Assembly: GCF_037974355.1 (NCBI RefSeq)
Contig: NZ_CP150235.1
Coordinates: 5,704,001-5,768,000 of the forward strand
Length of the DNA: 64,000 bases
Reading direction: 5' to 3'
DNA from: Paenibacillus sp. FSL R5-0517
GTDB taxonomy: Bacteria; Bacillota; Bacilli; Paenibacillales; Paenibacillaceae
The notes beneath the pieces were generated by a model, which searched no databases, was not told the DNA's origin, and worked only from the letters and a program-made list of their open reading frames with translations. The position numbers and the translations under genes were made by a program. Positions within the stretch are counted from its first letter, which is position 1. Each line of letters opens with the position of its first letter. Positions 35,545 through 43,877 of the stretch are shown piece after piece.

Positions 35545-36000
35545 CTACGATGCTGGTGCTGTTTTGTTCTCCTGTGCCTGTTCGACAAACGTACGTATCG
35601 TTTCATTGTCGAGTTTCCATTCGCCAAGTGAAATGCCGCGGAAGGTCACATCGACTTTATCCGATTGTGTTCTGCCTTTAATCTCCACATTGGGACTTGT
35701 GATAGTGAACGCTCCATCCTGTCCTTTGACGTATGTCGCTTTGGAAGCTTCCTTAAGCATCATGCTGGTTGCTTCTTTCTTCAATGTGTCCATCGTACTG
35801 GATTGCACGTCTGTCACTGTTTGTTTGATCTGATCAATGGAGATGCCACTGTATATCAGTAGAGCCGCAATAATGATGATGGCAATCAACCATTTCAATA
35901 CGGTTTTGACCACATTCAGAACAAAGAACAATATGATCAATGCAACCACGATCACCAACCAGTTCTGCATCAAAAACTCTTTGATTACTTCTATGTTCAT
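35545..36000 (-). CDS. small membrane protein of unknown function
   Basis: The protein of about 151 residues has two closely spaced hydrophobic helices (residues 12-30 and 35-52) and then a hydrophilic domain with beta-rich segments (VKGQDGAFTITSPNVEIKG). I do not recognise a family. ATG at 36000 follows GGAAGGTGTAATC. It ends 18 bp before the CvpA-transglutaminase start, so the two form an operon and may act together. Confidence 0.7.
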   Translation of the reverse strand: MNIEVIKEFLMQNWLVIVVALIILFFVLNVVKTVLKWLIAIIIIAALLIYSGISIDQIKQTVTDVQSSTMDTLKKEATSMMLKEASKATYVKGQDGAFTITSPNVEIKGRTQSDKVDVTFRGISLGEWKLDNETIRTFVEQAQENKTAPAS

Positions 36001-36215
36001 GATTACACCTTCCGTATTAGAATTCATTTGTAACACTCCCGAATATTATACATGATTTCCGAAGCTGCTGTCAGCTAAGCCCTCCCCCTTGAAAATAAAC
36101 GGTCTAAGTTCGTCCCGCCAGGCGTACAAGTAGTACCATAAGGTTCTGCTGGCGAACGGGAACACGTTCAAGACCTGTAATTTGCACATGCATCGCTTAA
36201 CAAGGAGGGGCTTAT

Positions 36216-37391
36216 GTGAAAACGGCCATCTGGCTATACCTGTTTTTGTTCCTTGCTGTATTTGATCTGCACGCCCAGTATCCCATTCTGACCCCTTTTG
36301 CCATCTCGCTGGGAGCTGCCCCTACTTTCATTGGCTGGATGATGGGTATCTATTCCTTAACGCATCTTCCTGGCAATCTCATTGCCGGAACACAAATCGA
36401 TAAACATGGCAGTCGCCGCTACATTGTATTCAGTCTGCTTGGGGCAGGAGTCATCCTGCTCCTGCAAGCCTATGTCCATACCCCTTGGCAACTGCTGGCA
36501 CTGCGTTCCATCAGCGGTTTTGTGCTGGCATTCCTGTCTCCTGCATGTCTCGCCCTGCTTGCCCAGTTATCCAGTGATCCGGTGAAGCAGGGGAAGTATA
36601 TGTCAGGACACGGGGTAGTACATACCCTCGCGTCTGTGGTATCTCCCGCAGCCGGGGCGATCATTGTGGGTTCCATGGGATTCTCTGCTACATTCTCAGG
36701 TTTGGGTTACTTGCTCATTCTCACAGGTGTGATTGCTTTCATGACCATGCCTCGTGGCATCGTCAAGCAGCATGAGAGAGTGACTGAACCTGCCAAACCT
36801 GACGTTTCAACAGTAGATGCCAAAAGTGCATTCCTTCCGGTGTCCTGGCGCTATTTTGCCCTGCCTCTGGTTATTGCTTGTGCTCAAGGGATTCTCTTCT
36901 TCGAGCTGCCCCTGCGGGGAGGAGGGCAATCGTCCATCATGTCTACCGGGTTGTTATTTTCCATTATCAGTATTGGAGCGCTCTTCACACTGAGCATGTT
37001 ATTTCTTAACCGGTATTCCCCCAAGCTGCGTCTGGTTGCGGGTGTGCTGCTGATGTCCTTGTGCTTTTTTGCAATGGCCGCCATTCCGCAAATTCCGTTG
37101 TCTACCGTATTATTTGTACTCGGAATGTCCAAAGGCATTATCTTTCCAGCTATGGCTACACTATTTATCCGTCTGAGCGGTGGAAGCAGGTTAGGCCGCA
37201 TTTTCTCGTTGCAATCCATCGCCACTTCCATCGGCTCATTTATCGGCCCCATCACGGCTGGGCAACTCCGTGTCGGTTTATCACCCTATTTCATCGCCTT
37301 TGTTTTGTTAATGATAGGTATGCTGCTGCTTCCATACTATACATCCAGACGCGAAGCTTCCCTCGCCGATCCGAATAGTATATTGAATTAA
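36216..37391 (+). CDS. major facilitator superfamily transporter
   Basis: The 391-residue protein has 12 predicted membrane spans. The MFS loop 2-3 motif appears as AGTQIDKHGSRRYIV, and the second half begins after a hydrophilic linker near residues 185-205. GTG at 36216 follows AAGGAGGGGCTTAT. The substrate cannot be predicted. It diverges from the small membrane protein gene at 35545-36000. Confidence 0.85.
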   Translation: MKTAIWLYLFLFLAVFDLHAQYPILTPFAISLGAAPTFIGWMMGIYSLTHLPGNLIAGTQIDKHGSRRYIVFSLLGAGVILLLQAYVHTPWQLLALRSISGFVLAFLSPACLALLAQLSSDPVKQGKYMSGHGVVHTLASVVSPAAGAIIVGSMGFSATFSGLGYLLILTGVIAFMTMPRGIVKQHERVTEPAKPDVSTVDAKSAFLPVSWRYFALPLVIACAQGILFFELPLRGGGQSSIMSTGLLFSIISIGALFTLSMLFLNRYSPKLRLVAGVLLMSLCFFAMAAIPQIPLSTVLFVLGMSKGIIFPAMATLFIRLSGGSRLGRIFSLQSIATSIGSFIGPITAGQLRVGLSPYFIAFVLLMIGMLLLPYYTSRREASLADPNSILN

Positions 37392-37600
37392 ATTTCGATC
37401 AGTCTCTCTCTCCTTACGTTATGACAGCAGTTAGGCCTGTATTTTCATTAGCTTTGCATCATTCCCCCATTTACAGCTAAACTATATAAAATGGACTAAC
37501 GTTTTACACACGAACGGAACGGCCTAAAAGGCATAAGCGCTGTCTTCAAGATTTCAACTTTTTCTTAAATATCATCATTAGGTATGGACGATCATTGGAA

Positions 37601-37733
37601 GTAGTGAAGGGGACGGAATCGATTTTGAAGAAGCGGTAGCGTTCGCCTTTGTCTCCACATTTCAACCTATAAAAAATCAATCAGAAATTTGGAGACAACA
37701 GCGATCGAAGAAACGATCCGTAACCGTAACGGC
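37601..37733 (-). repeat. intergenic structured repeat, full copy
   Basis: Read on the minus strand, this resembles 56749-56888 over its whole length. The order is GGATCG..GATCGCTGTT, a long hairpin (TTGTCTCCAAATTTC pairing with GAAATGTGGAGACAA), AAGGCGAACGCT, CTTCTTCAAAATCGATTCCG and CTTCACTAC. The hairpin bases differ from the other copy by paired changes. It lies in the 520-bp gap between the MFS and Toprim genes; no gene was recognised elsewhere in that gap. Confidence 0.75.
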
Positions 37734-37912
37734 CACTATTGATCAGATTTATTTCCTGATGTAAATGAAAAAGAATTTAGAAATCCAAGGTGCTCCTGTC
37801 CGCGTGGTGAACAGTGTAAAGAAGAGGAGTCCATTTTATATAATCCGTCGATTTTCGCTGTAACATTTCCCGGGGAATGTCGACATAAGCTCTCGAACAA
37901 GAGGTGAATATC

Positions 37913-38260
37913 ATGCCTATTCATGTCATTGTGGAAGGTAAGAATGATCGAAGCAAACTGAAACGTCTGGTTGGACCCGAAATCAACATTTTATGCACGT
38001 TTGGGACGCTTAATTCACTTAAGCTGGAGACATTGCGTAAACAAGTCGGGTATGATGAAGTTTATTTGTTTATGGATAATGACAGTTCCGGCAAAAAAAT
38101 TAGAGGTGTGCTTCGGGATGCATTCCCGGATGCAGTACAGATGTATACACGACGAGGATATGCGGGTGTGGAAGGAACACCTGATGAGTATATCATTGCC
38201 CAGCTGGAGAAAGCCGGGTTAGAGACATACATCCAATACCCTGAGCATCCTTCCTTTTGA
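37913..38260 (+). CDS. Toprim-domain protein (YusF-like)
   Basis: The 115-residue protein is essentially a stand-alone Toprim domain, with the conserved glutamate in HVIVEGKNDRSKL and the D-x-D motif in YLFMDNDSSGKKIR. Toprim domains coordinate Mg for phosphoryl transfer in primases, topoisomerases and RNase M5-like nucleases. This small form resembles Bacillus YusF, of unknown role. ATG at 37913 follows GAGGTGAATATC; an ATG at 37904 overlaps that site. Confidence 0.85.
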   Translation: MPIHVIVEGKNDRSKLKRLVGPEINILCTFGTLNSLKLETLRKQVGYDEVYLFMDNDSSGKKIRGVLRDAFPDAVQMYTRRGYAGVEGTPDEYIIAQLEKAGLETYIQYPEHPSF

Positions 38261-38269
38261 AAGAATTAC

Positions 38270-38314
38270 CAAAAGGCTGCCTTAGGTTGATATTCAACCT
38301 GAAGGCAGCCTTTA
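38270..38314. terminator. bidirectional terminator
   Basis: AAAAGGCTGCC...GGTTG and CAACC...GGCAGCCTTT form a long interrupted stem between convergent genes (Toprim and Sco1). Confidence 0.85.
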
Positions 38315-38336
38315 CAATAGGAGTAGTATCCAGTGA

Positions 38337-38948
38337 TTATTCCTTGATCAGATTGCGAATATCCTCGGCAATGACAGCAGGCACAACGTCCTCTGTATTA
38401 AACGCATTATATACCTTGCGCAGCTGGTTATTCTGATCCACCAAGCCAATCATGTTCATATGGGCAAAATCGTCTTTATTCTCGCCTTCAATCAGGATCT
38501 GGAATGAATCCCTGGCGAACTGTTTTGTTTTGTCCATATCCCCTCGCAAGAAGTACCATCCGGAATAATCCGCATGGAAGCGATCCGCAAACGTCTTAAT
38601 CTTCTCTCTCGTATCGACTTTCGGGTCGAATGAAATGGATACAAACGAGACATCTTTACCGAAGGTGTCGTCCTCTTTCAACAGATCCTGCACTTGGGAT
38701 AACGTGAACGTCGTAATAGGGCAGACATCCGGACAACTGGTGAAATAAAAGTAGAACAAACGGACTTTCCCTTGAGTATCCTCCAGTGATACCGTACTGC
38801 CATCTACATTTTCCATGGAAAAGGATTGGATCTCGCGAATCTCGGGTAATTTCTCCTTACTGACAAATAATGTGCCCCACATCAGATACACAACCATAAT
38901 CAGTGCGAGCCCGAGTAGTATCCAGGTCCATATGTACTTTTTGAGCAT
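38337..38948 (-). CDS. SCO1/SenC family copper chaperone
   Basis: The 203-residue protein is anchored by an N-terminal membrane span (WTWILLGLALIMVVYLMWG). It has the Cu-binding cysteines in TSCPDVCPITTF and the conserved histidine in DFAHMNMIGL, within a thioredoxin fold. It probably delivers copper to the CuA site of cytochrome c oxidase, like Bacillus YpmQ. ATG at 38948 fits the membrane anchor best; the longer frame to 39053 adds an unlikely cysteine-rich extension. Confidence 0.9.
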   Translation of the reverse strand: MLKKYIWTWILLGLALIMVVYLMWGTLFVSKEKLPEIREIQSFSMENVDGSTVSLEDTQGKVRLFYFYFTSCPDVCPITTFTLSQVQDLLKEDDTFGKDVSFVSISFDPKVDTREKIKTFADRFHADYSGWYFLRGDMDKTKQFARDSFQILIEGENKDDFAHMNMIGLVDQNNQLRKVYNAFNTEDVVPAVIAEDIRNLIKE

Positions 38949-39272
38949 CTTCCTCGTCCCTTCTGTATCTTCTCTTATGAATACGTATACATAAGTAAAT
39001 CCAAAATCACAATTGTTTCGCTTCATCCATCTACTGTGACATATGTACTCCAAGAAACCTACTTTTTATGAGATTCTATATTATTGTAACGGTTTGTCGT
39101 AACAATGCCCATACATATTTATGGAACAAGCTGACCTCGTATACTCTGATGAAATTTCTCTCTGTTTCCGATATAAAGTTTATCATAAGAAATGCCAAAA
39201 TAGTTTGACAAACTACGTACATTTATTGGGTATGGACCAAGTTATTATCATAACTTTGAAATTAGGGATGTT

Positions 39273-39300
39273 TTGCATCCGGACAGACGGATATTATACA
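39273..39300 (+). promoter_or_regulatory. candidate promoter of the YfhP-like gene with an inverted repeat
   Basis: TTGCAT (39273-39278) and TATACA (39295-39300) are 16 bp apart. The spacer carries ATCCG-GACAGA-CGGAT, an inverted repeat that could be an operator. Confidence 0.5.
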
Positions 39301-39371
39301 CTATATATGGGTATCACCTAGATAGAGAAGTAATATGCCTTAGAACGATACACCACACAAAGGAGACGTTT

Positions 39372-40352
39372 ATGGATACCTCTACACATTTTGTCATGGG
39401 GATTGGTCTAGCTGGTCTGGCTTATGTCGATCCTGTTGTCGCAACGAGTCCAATGCTTGCAGCTGCGGTAATGGTTGGCACGATTGCTGGCTCCCAGGCC
39501 CCTGACATCGATACTGCGTTACGTCTCAAAAGCAACTCACTTTACATTCGGAATCATCGGGGCTTGTCACACTCTCTGCCATTTCTCCTGTTATGGGTTC
39601 TGCTCATCACCGGCGTCATTGCCCTGATATTCCCTGGTGTCCCCATTGGACACGTTGCCATCTGGACCGCTGTAGCCGTAGGCTTTCACGTATTCACCGA
39701 TCTGTTCAACACCTATGGAACCCAAGCCGCCCGGCCTTTTACGGAACGCTGGATCGCCTGGAACATCATTCATATTTTTGATCCGTTTCTATTCACTACG
39801 CATGTCGTAGCTATTCTGTTATGGGCCTTTGATCTGATCGCCCCTGCACCACTCTTCGTTACGCTGTATAGTTTGACCGGTATATATTATATATGGCGAA
39901 CGATTGCTCGTGCACAAGCGGTCAGAAAAGTCAGACGTTTAGATAATAGCCCAGAACAGGCTAAATACATCGTCATTCCAACGATATCCTGGAATCGCTG
40001 GCATGTGGTTAAGCGAGTCGAGGACGGCAGTTATGTGATCGGCAAAATGGATGGTTCTAATCTGGTATGGAGTCTGCACGCCTCATCTTCTACTCATGCG
40101 GCCGTTGCTGCTTCACGCAAATCACCGGAAGTCAGTGCTTTCCTCTACTTCACCTCTTATGCGGTGGCAGAAGTGGAAGAACTGCCTGCCGGTTACAAGG
40201 TCCGCTGGGCAGATGTACGTTATCGACACCGAAAACAATATCCATTTGTCGCTGTAATTGTGATGGACCGGAATTTTGAAACGATTGATACGTATGTAGG
40301 CTGGTTAAGCGATGAGAAGATGGATAAAAAACTTTTATCCGCACGCCCTTGA
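39372..40352 (+). CDS. YfhP/YdjM-type metal-dependent hydrolase membrane protein
   Basis: The 326-residue protein starts MDTSTHFVMGIGLAGLAYVD and carries the conserved GSQAPDIDTALRLKS, NHRGLSHSLPF and HVFTDLFNTYGTQ motifs of the YdjM/YfhP family. The invariant His/Asp residues suggest a membrane-embedded metal hydrolase. About five membrane spans are followed by a C-terminal soluble region of some 110 residues. The substrate is unknown. ATG at 39372 follows AAAGGAGACGTTT. Confidence 0.85.
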   Translation: MDTSTHFVMGIGLAGLAYVDPVVATSPMLAAAVMVGTIAGSQAPDIDTALRLKSNSLYIRNHRGLSHSLPFLLLWVLLITGVIALIFPGVPIGHVAIWTAVAVGFHVFTDLFNTYGTQAARPFTERWIAWNIIHIFDPFLFTTHVVAILLWAFDLIAPAPLFVTLYSLTGIYYIWRTIARAQAVRKVRRLDNSPEQAKYIVIPTISWNRWHVVKRVEDGSYVIGKMDGSNLVWSLHASSSTHAAVAASRKSPEVSAFLYFTSYAVAEVEELPAGYKVRWADVRYRHRKQYPFVAVIVMDRNFETIDTYVGWLSDEKMDKKLLSARP

Positions 40353-40399
40353 CGAAGTGAGCATGGCAAGGCACAATCAGTTATAGGAACTGATACGCG

Positions 40400-40440
40400 A
40401 GAAAGCCCGGAGCGTTTCCGCCCCGGGCTTTCTGTTTATT
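40400..40440 (+). terminator. rho-independent terminator
   Basis: AGAAAGCCCGG and CCGGGCTTTCT form an 11-bp stem, followed by GTTTATTCTTTTATT. It ends the YfhP-like gene and faces the SASP gene end. Confidence 0.85.
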
Positions 40441-40466
40441 CTTTTATTGCTGTTGGTTAAGATAAA

Positions 40467-40685
40467 TTATTTGCCAGACCCAGCCAGAGACTGCTCAGCG
40501 ATTTGTACCAGACGTTTGGTGATATATCCACCCAAAGATCCTGTTTCACGGGAAGTGTAGTTACCATAGTAACCATCTTGCGGGATAGTTACACCCAGTT
40601 CCTGTGCAGCCTCCATTTTCAATTGTTGCAATGCAGAATTTGCTTGAGGTACCACCAAGTTGTTAGAACGAGATCCTTGAGCCAT
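40467..40685 (-). CDS. alpha/beta-type small acid-soluble spore protein
   Basis: The 72-residue DNA-binding spore protein has the family core LQQLKMEAAQELGV (around the Gpr protease site) and GGYITKRLVQIAEQ. SASPs coat and protect DNA in the dormant spore and supply amino acids on germination. It is nearly identical to the protein at 43878-44111. ATG at 40685 follows GAAGGGAGATTATAAAT, and a sigma-G-like promoter lies upstream. Confidence 0.95.
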   Translation of the reverse strand: MAQGSRSNNLVVPQANSALQQLKMEAAQELGVTIPQDGYYGNYTSRETGSLGGYITKRLVQIAEQSLAGSGK

Positions 40686-40739
40686 ATTTATAATCTCCCT
40701 TCAATCTGTGTCTGTAATGTCATTGCAAGCTTGCAAGAT

Positions 40740-40768
40740 TATTATGGCTCGTAGGCTTCAGGTTATAC
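40740..40768 (-). promoter_or_regulatory. sigma-G-like promoter of the first SASP gene
   Basis: GTATA (40768-40764) and CATAATA (40746-40740) are separated by 17 bp, fitting the forespore sigma-G consensus (GnATR, then CATnnTA). Confidence 0.7.
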
Positions 40769-40805
40769 GGAATTTTACTAAATTTGTAGATGGAGGTTTT
40801 TCCCA

Positions 40806-41006
40806 ATGAGCAAAGGTTTATCCTTATGGTTCGCGTTTTCATCCATTATCTTGTTAACGGTTACAGCAATCTCAATCTCGTACTCCGGTTGGCTTGCTAC
40901 GCTCCTGTTCGTCCTGTCCATTGCCAACATTGGCTGGGGCTTTGTCATTCGTGCCAAAAAAGAACGGCAGGAAGTTCGCTCGGCTACTTCAGAGCCCACT
41001 TCTTGA
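40806..41006 (+). CDS. small two-span membrane protein (DUF5325/YlaF-like)
   Basis: The 66-residue protein has two hydrophobic helices (LWFAFSSIILLTVTAISI and WLATLLFVLSIANIGWGF) and a basic-to-polar tail. Size and layout resemble YlaF-type DUF5325 proteins of Bacillales. The function is unknown. ATG at 40806 follows GGAGGTTTTTCCCA. It diverges from the SASP gene and has a terminator. Confidence 0.7.
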   Translation: MSKGLSLWFAFSSIILLTVTAISISYSGWLATLLFVLSIANIGWGFVIRAKKERQEVRSATSEPTS

Positions 41007-41037
41007 GCAGGTCATATTCTAACGCAAGTTTGGACGT

Positions 41038-41080
41038 ATAAATAAAGAGGAGCCCTTAATAGGACTCCTCTTTATTTATG
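41038..41080. terminator. bidirectional terminator
   Basis: AATAAAGAGGAG and CTCCTCTTTATT form a 12-bp perfect outer stem with inner CCT/AGG pairing, between the small membrane protein gene and trpS. Confidence 0.9.
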
Positions 41081-41121
41081 TTAACTATTCATTTCTTTAA
41101 CTATAATTTTGTTCAGCAGCA

Positions 41122-42114
41122 CTACATTTTACGTCTAGGAACAAACCCCATACGTTCTTTCACAGCACTCAACGTTTGAGAAGCAACTTCTTCTGCACGA
41201 CGAGCTGACGTCTCCAGAACATCGGCCAGTTCGCCAGACTCGCGAATCTCATTATATCGTTGTTGCAGTGGTTCGATAACAGACACAACCACTTCAGCCA
41301 GTTCTTTTTTGAACGGACCGTACATCTTGCCTTCATAACGCTCAGCTACTTCCTTAAGCGTCATACCCGCACATTCCGCGTAGATACTCATCAGGTTGCT
41401 AACTTCCGGTTTGTTTGCCGGATCATAGACGACTTCACGTCCCGAATCTGTAGTGGCACGGCTGATCTTTTTGCGAATGACATCCGGCGGATCCAGCAGG
41501 GCAATATAGCTGCCGGCATTAGGATTACTTTTACTCATCTTCGAAGAGGCATCATCAAGTGACATTACCCGTGCACCTACCTGTGGGATATACGGATCTG
41601 GAATGGTGAAGTACTCCCCATAACGGTGGTTAAAACGCCCAGCCAGATCACGTGTCAGCTCCAGATGCTGCTTCTGGTCTTCACCTACAGGTACAAGATC
41701 AGCATTGTATAACAAAATATCAGCCGCCATTAATGATGGATACACGAACAGTCCGGCACCAACGGAATCTTTCCCGGATGATTTATCCTTAAACTGAGTC
41801 ATGCGTTCAAGCTCACCCATGGAGGTCAGCGTCGTCATCAACCAGCCCAATTCGGCGTGCTGCGGTACATGGGATTGCAGAAATACGTTAGATTTCGAAG
41901 GATCAATACCTGCTGCAAGAAACAGCGCAGCTACCGCTTCCGATTGTTCACGCAATGCTGCTGGCTCTTGAGCCACGGTAATGGCATGAAGATCTACCAC
42001 CATGAAATGACATTGATAGTCATGCTGGAGTTTTACAAAATTTTTGATTGCACCAATATAGTTGCCCAATGTGAGCTTACCACTTGGTTGAATACCTGAA
42101 AGTACTGTTTTCAT
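41122..42114 (-). CDS. trpS: tryptophanyl-tRNA synthetase
   Basis: The 330-residue class I synthetase charges tRNA-Trp. The HIGH-type motif appears as PSGKLTLGNYIGA and the KMSKS loop as SKMSKSNPNAG. Tryptophan-specific segments such as YPSLMAADILLYN and VPVGEDQKQHLELTRD are intact. ATG at 42114 is the true start; the longer frame to 42252 lies in the T-box leader. GGGAGG sits about 11 bases upstream. Expression is governed by the T-box leader. Confidence 0.96.
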   Translation of the reverse strand: MKTVLSGIQPSGKLTLGNYIGAIKNFVKLQHDYQCHFMVVDLHAITVAQEPAALREQSEAVAALFLAAGIDPSKSNVFLQSHVPQHAELGWLMTTLTSMGELERMTQFKDKSSGKDSVGAGLFVYPSLMAADILLYNADLVPVGEDQKQHLELTRDLAGRFNHRYGEYFTIPDPYIPQVGARVMSLDDASSKMSKSNPNAGSYIALLDPPDVIRKKISRATTDSGREVVYDPANKPEVSNLMSIYAECAGMTLKEVAERYEGKMYGPFKKELAEVVVSVIEPLQQRYNEIRESGELADVLETSARRAEEVASQTLSAVKERMGFVPRRKM

Positions 42115-42170
42115 TGCACATAACGCCTCCCTGATTGTATATAAAAAGCTCCTGCCATTCTCTGCGAACG

Positions 42171-42204
42171 CAAAAAGGCCCCACATCCGCAAGGGACGTG
42201 AGAC
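42171..42204 (-). terminator. T-box leader terminator of trpS
   Basis: GTCTCACGTCCC pairs with the GGATGTGGGGCC arm and TTTTTG follows on the minus strand. It competes with the antiterminator that contains the T-box sequence. Confidence 0.85.
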
Positions 42205-42483
42205 CGTGGTGCCACCCTTATTCGCTTTTCTTCCATTGCCCCTAACCCTCAATCAAGTCAAGCTGAAGAAACGCCTTCATTGTTCCGTAACGTGGATTAT
42301 ACGGCAGACTCTAGTGAGGCAAGCCCGTCTCTGGCTTAACCTGTTCAAATCCACACTCAAGGGTCCATTCAGTAAAGAGTTCACACCGGTTCGCATCAAC
42401 CACCGGCTTTCTGAAGAGAATTCTCTTGGCCTACTTATCCCTGTCATCGATTTATATCATTCAATTTGAATACGTACCTTTAG
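42204..42483 (-). promoter_or_regulatory. tryptophan-specific T-box leader
   Basis: The conserved T-box AAGGGTGGCACCACGG lies at 42219-42204. Upstream, Stem I elements end in a specifier region CTGAATGGACCC, where TGG (42367-42365) is a tryptophan codon in the expected GAA-NNN-A context. Uncharged tRNA-Trp should bind here and prevent termination, switching on trpS. Confidence 0.93.
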
Positions 42484-42489
42484 AGTTCC

Positions 42490-42518
42490 ATCTTAATGCG
42501 CACAGGCGCGAATGTCAA
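42490..42518 (-). promoter_or_regulatory. sigma-A promoter of the trpS T-box leader
   Basis: TTGACA (42518-42513) and TAAGAT (42495-42490) are separated by 17 bp. Transcription would start near 42483. Confidence 0.8.
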
Positions 42519-42577
42519 AATGAGTTGAACTTTTTTACCCGAGACACTGAAATCTGTTATGATGGAATTGCTTATTA

Positions 42578-42622
42578 ACATGCCTGCTTCACAAGAAGCA
42601 GCGCAGGAAATAGCTGGCATGT
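42578..42622 (+). other. hairpin in the leader of the aldose epimerase gene
   Basis: ACATGCC/GGCATGT outer arms enclose TGCTTC-ACAA-GAAGCA. It lies about 80 nt before the epimerase start. No T run follows, so it is not an ordinary terminator. It may shape the 5' mRNA end. Confidence 0.4.
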
Positions 42623-42700
42623 ACACAATGACACGCCTGCAGCAGTCCAATCATTACAACTGCTCGCAGACAGATTTCAAGTGGGAAAAGGAGCATCGAT

Positions 42701-43675
42701 ATGAAACAAGTGACCAAAGGCCAATGGAATGGTTACGACACGTATATCCTACATAGCCGTGAATTGGAAATCACCCTGCTGCCACGTCTTGGAAATAACA
42801 TTATTTCTATTCGGGATTTAGTGCAGGACAGGGATATCGTCCGCCGTCCGGATGAAGACGATCTTGCCTTTTATCTGCAGAAGCCGTACCATTTTGGCGT
42901 TCCTCTCCTGATTCCACCAGGACGCATTCATCGGGGACAATTCGAATATGAAGGTGTCCGTTACCAGTTCGATCAGAACACGGCAAATGACAACCATATT
43001 CACGGTCTCCACCGTACCCAATCCTGGTGTGTCAGTGATATCGAGGAAGATGAAGACGGATGTGCAATTACGACCGAATTATTGACTGAAAATGAAGAAC
43101 ACTGGATGGCTCAATTCCCGATTCCTCTGAAACTTGAGATGACGTTCAGTCTGCAAAACGCTGTATTTAGCCAGCGTCTGCGAGTCACCAATCTGAGCTC
43201 AACGCCTGCTCCTTTTGGGATGGGCTATCATACATGGTTTTTGTTAGACGGCAAACCTGCCGATTGGACACTGCAACTTCCTGTTTCCGGAATATACGGT
43301 CAGAATGAAGAACAACTACCAACAGGTGAGCTGGAATCCTTGGGTGAATGGTCTGCTCTTAACGAAGGCATCAACTTGCAGGGACGTAACTGGGATACGC
43401 TGTTGAAAGCTACCGAAGGTGAACCGGCTGCGGCTTACTTACGGAGGCAAGATGGATATACGCTGAAATATTCAGCAGATGAAACATTTTTCAAACACTG
43501 GGTTCTCTTCACCAAAGGGGAATCCGATCAGTTTTTGTGCATTGAACCGTACACTTGGCTTCCGGATGCACCTAATTTGGATTTATCGGATGAACAGACG
43601 GGATTGATTCGCCTGGAACCGGAACAGCCTGTTGAGCTATTTACACGTATTGAGGTTATACCTCCTACAGACTAA
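42701..43675 (+). CDS. aldose 1-epimerase family protein
   Basis: The 324-residue protein has the galactose mutarotase-like beta-supersandwich pattern. Catalytic candidates are visible: a histidine pair in NDNHIHGLHRTQ, a second histidine in GMGYHTWFLL and the base glutamate in FLCIEPYTWLPDAPN. It probably interconverts alpha and beta anomers of hexoses or hexose phosphates. ATG at 42701 follows AAAAGGAGCATCGAT. It is monocistronic and divergent from trpS. Confidence 0.88.
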   Translation: MKQVTKGQWNGYDTYILHSRELEITLLPRLGNNIISIRDLVQDRDIVRRPDEDDLAFYLQKPYHFGVPLLIPPGRIHRGQFEYEGVRYQFDQNTANDNHIHGLHRTQSWCVSDIEEDEDGCAITTELLTENEEHWMAQFPIPLKLEMTFSLQNAVFSQRLRVTNLSSTPAPFGMGYHTWFLLDGKPADWTLQLPVSGIYGQNEEQLPTGELESLGEWSALNEGINLQGRNWDTLLKATEGEPAAAYLRRQDGYTLKYSADETFFKHWVLFTKGESDQFLCIEPYTWLPDAPNLDLSDEQTGLIRLEPEQPVELFTRIEVIPPTD

Positions 43676-43740
43676 GTGAGCTAATCATCATCTATACTGT
43701 TTACGCTGATCAACATATATTTCGATACCATGTACAACTT

Positions 43741-43768
43741 GCCGACCCACATTGGGTCGGCTTTTTTA
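43741..43768 (+). terminator. terminator of the aldose epimerase gene
   Basis: GCCGACCC and GGGTCGGC form a perfect stem with an ACATT loop, followed by TTTTTT. Confidence 0.9.
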
Positions 43769-43818
43769 TGTGATCCGCGCACCAATAATTAACCATATAT
43801 TTCCTTACGCCATATCAT

Positions 43819-43847
43819 GTATATTTCCTTATTCTCTAACCATACTA
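43819..43847 (+). promoter_or_regulatory. sigma-G-like promoter of the second SASP gene
   Basis: GTATA (43819-43823) and CATACTA (43841-43847) are separated by exactly 17 bp, an excellent sigma-G match and the same spacing as in front of the other SASP gene. Confidence 0.8.
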
Positions 43848-43877
43848 ACATCACCAACCCATAAGGAGGTGACACAT

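Noticed and set aside
37738..37904. Frame with four cysteines (RCSCPRGEQCK and later ECRHK) before the Toprim gene
   Set aside because: No start codon or ribosome site precedes it and a stop codon opens it, so it was not called a gene despite the suggestive cysteine pattern.
39121..39321. 66-codon plus-strand frame upstream of the YfhP-like gene
   Set aside because: It has no ribosome site and no family resemblance, and it overlaps a candidate promoter.
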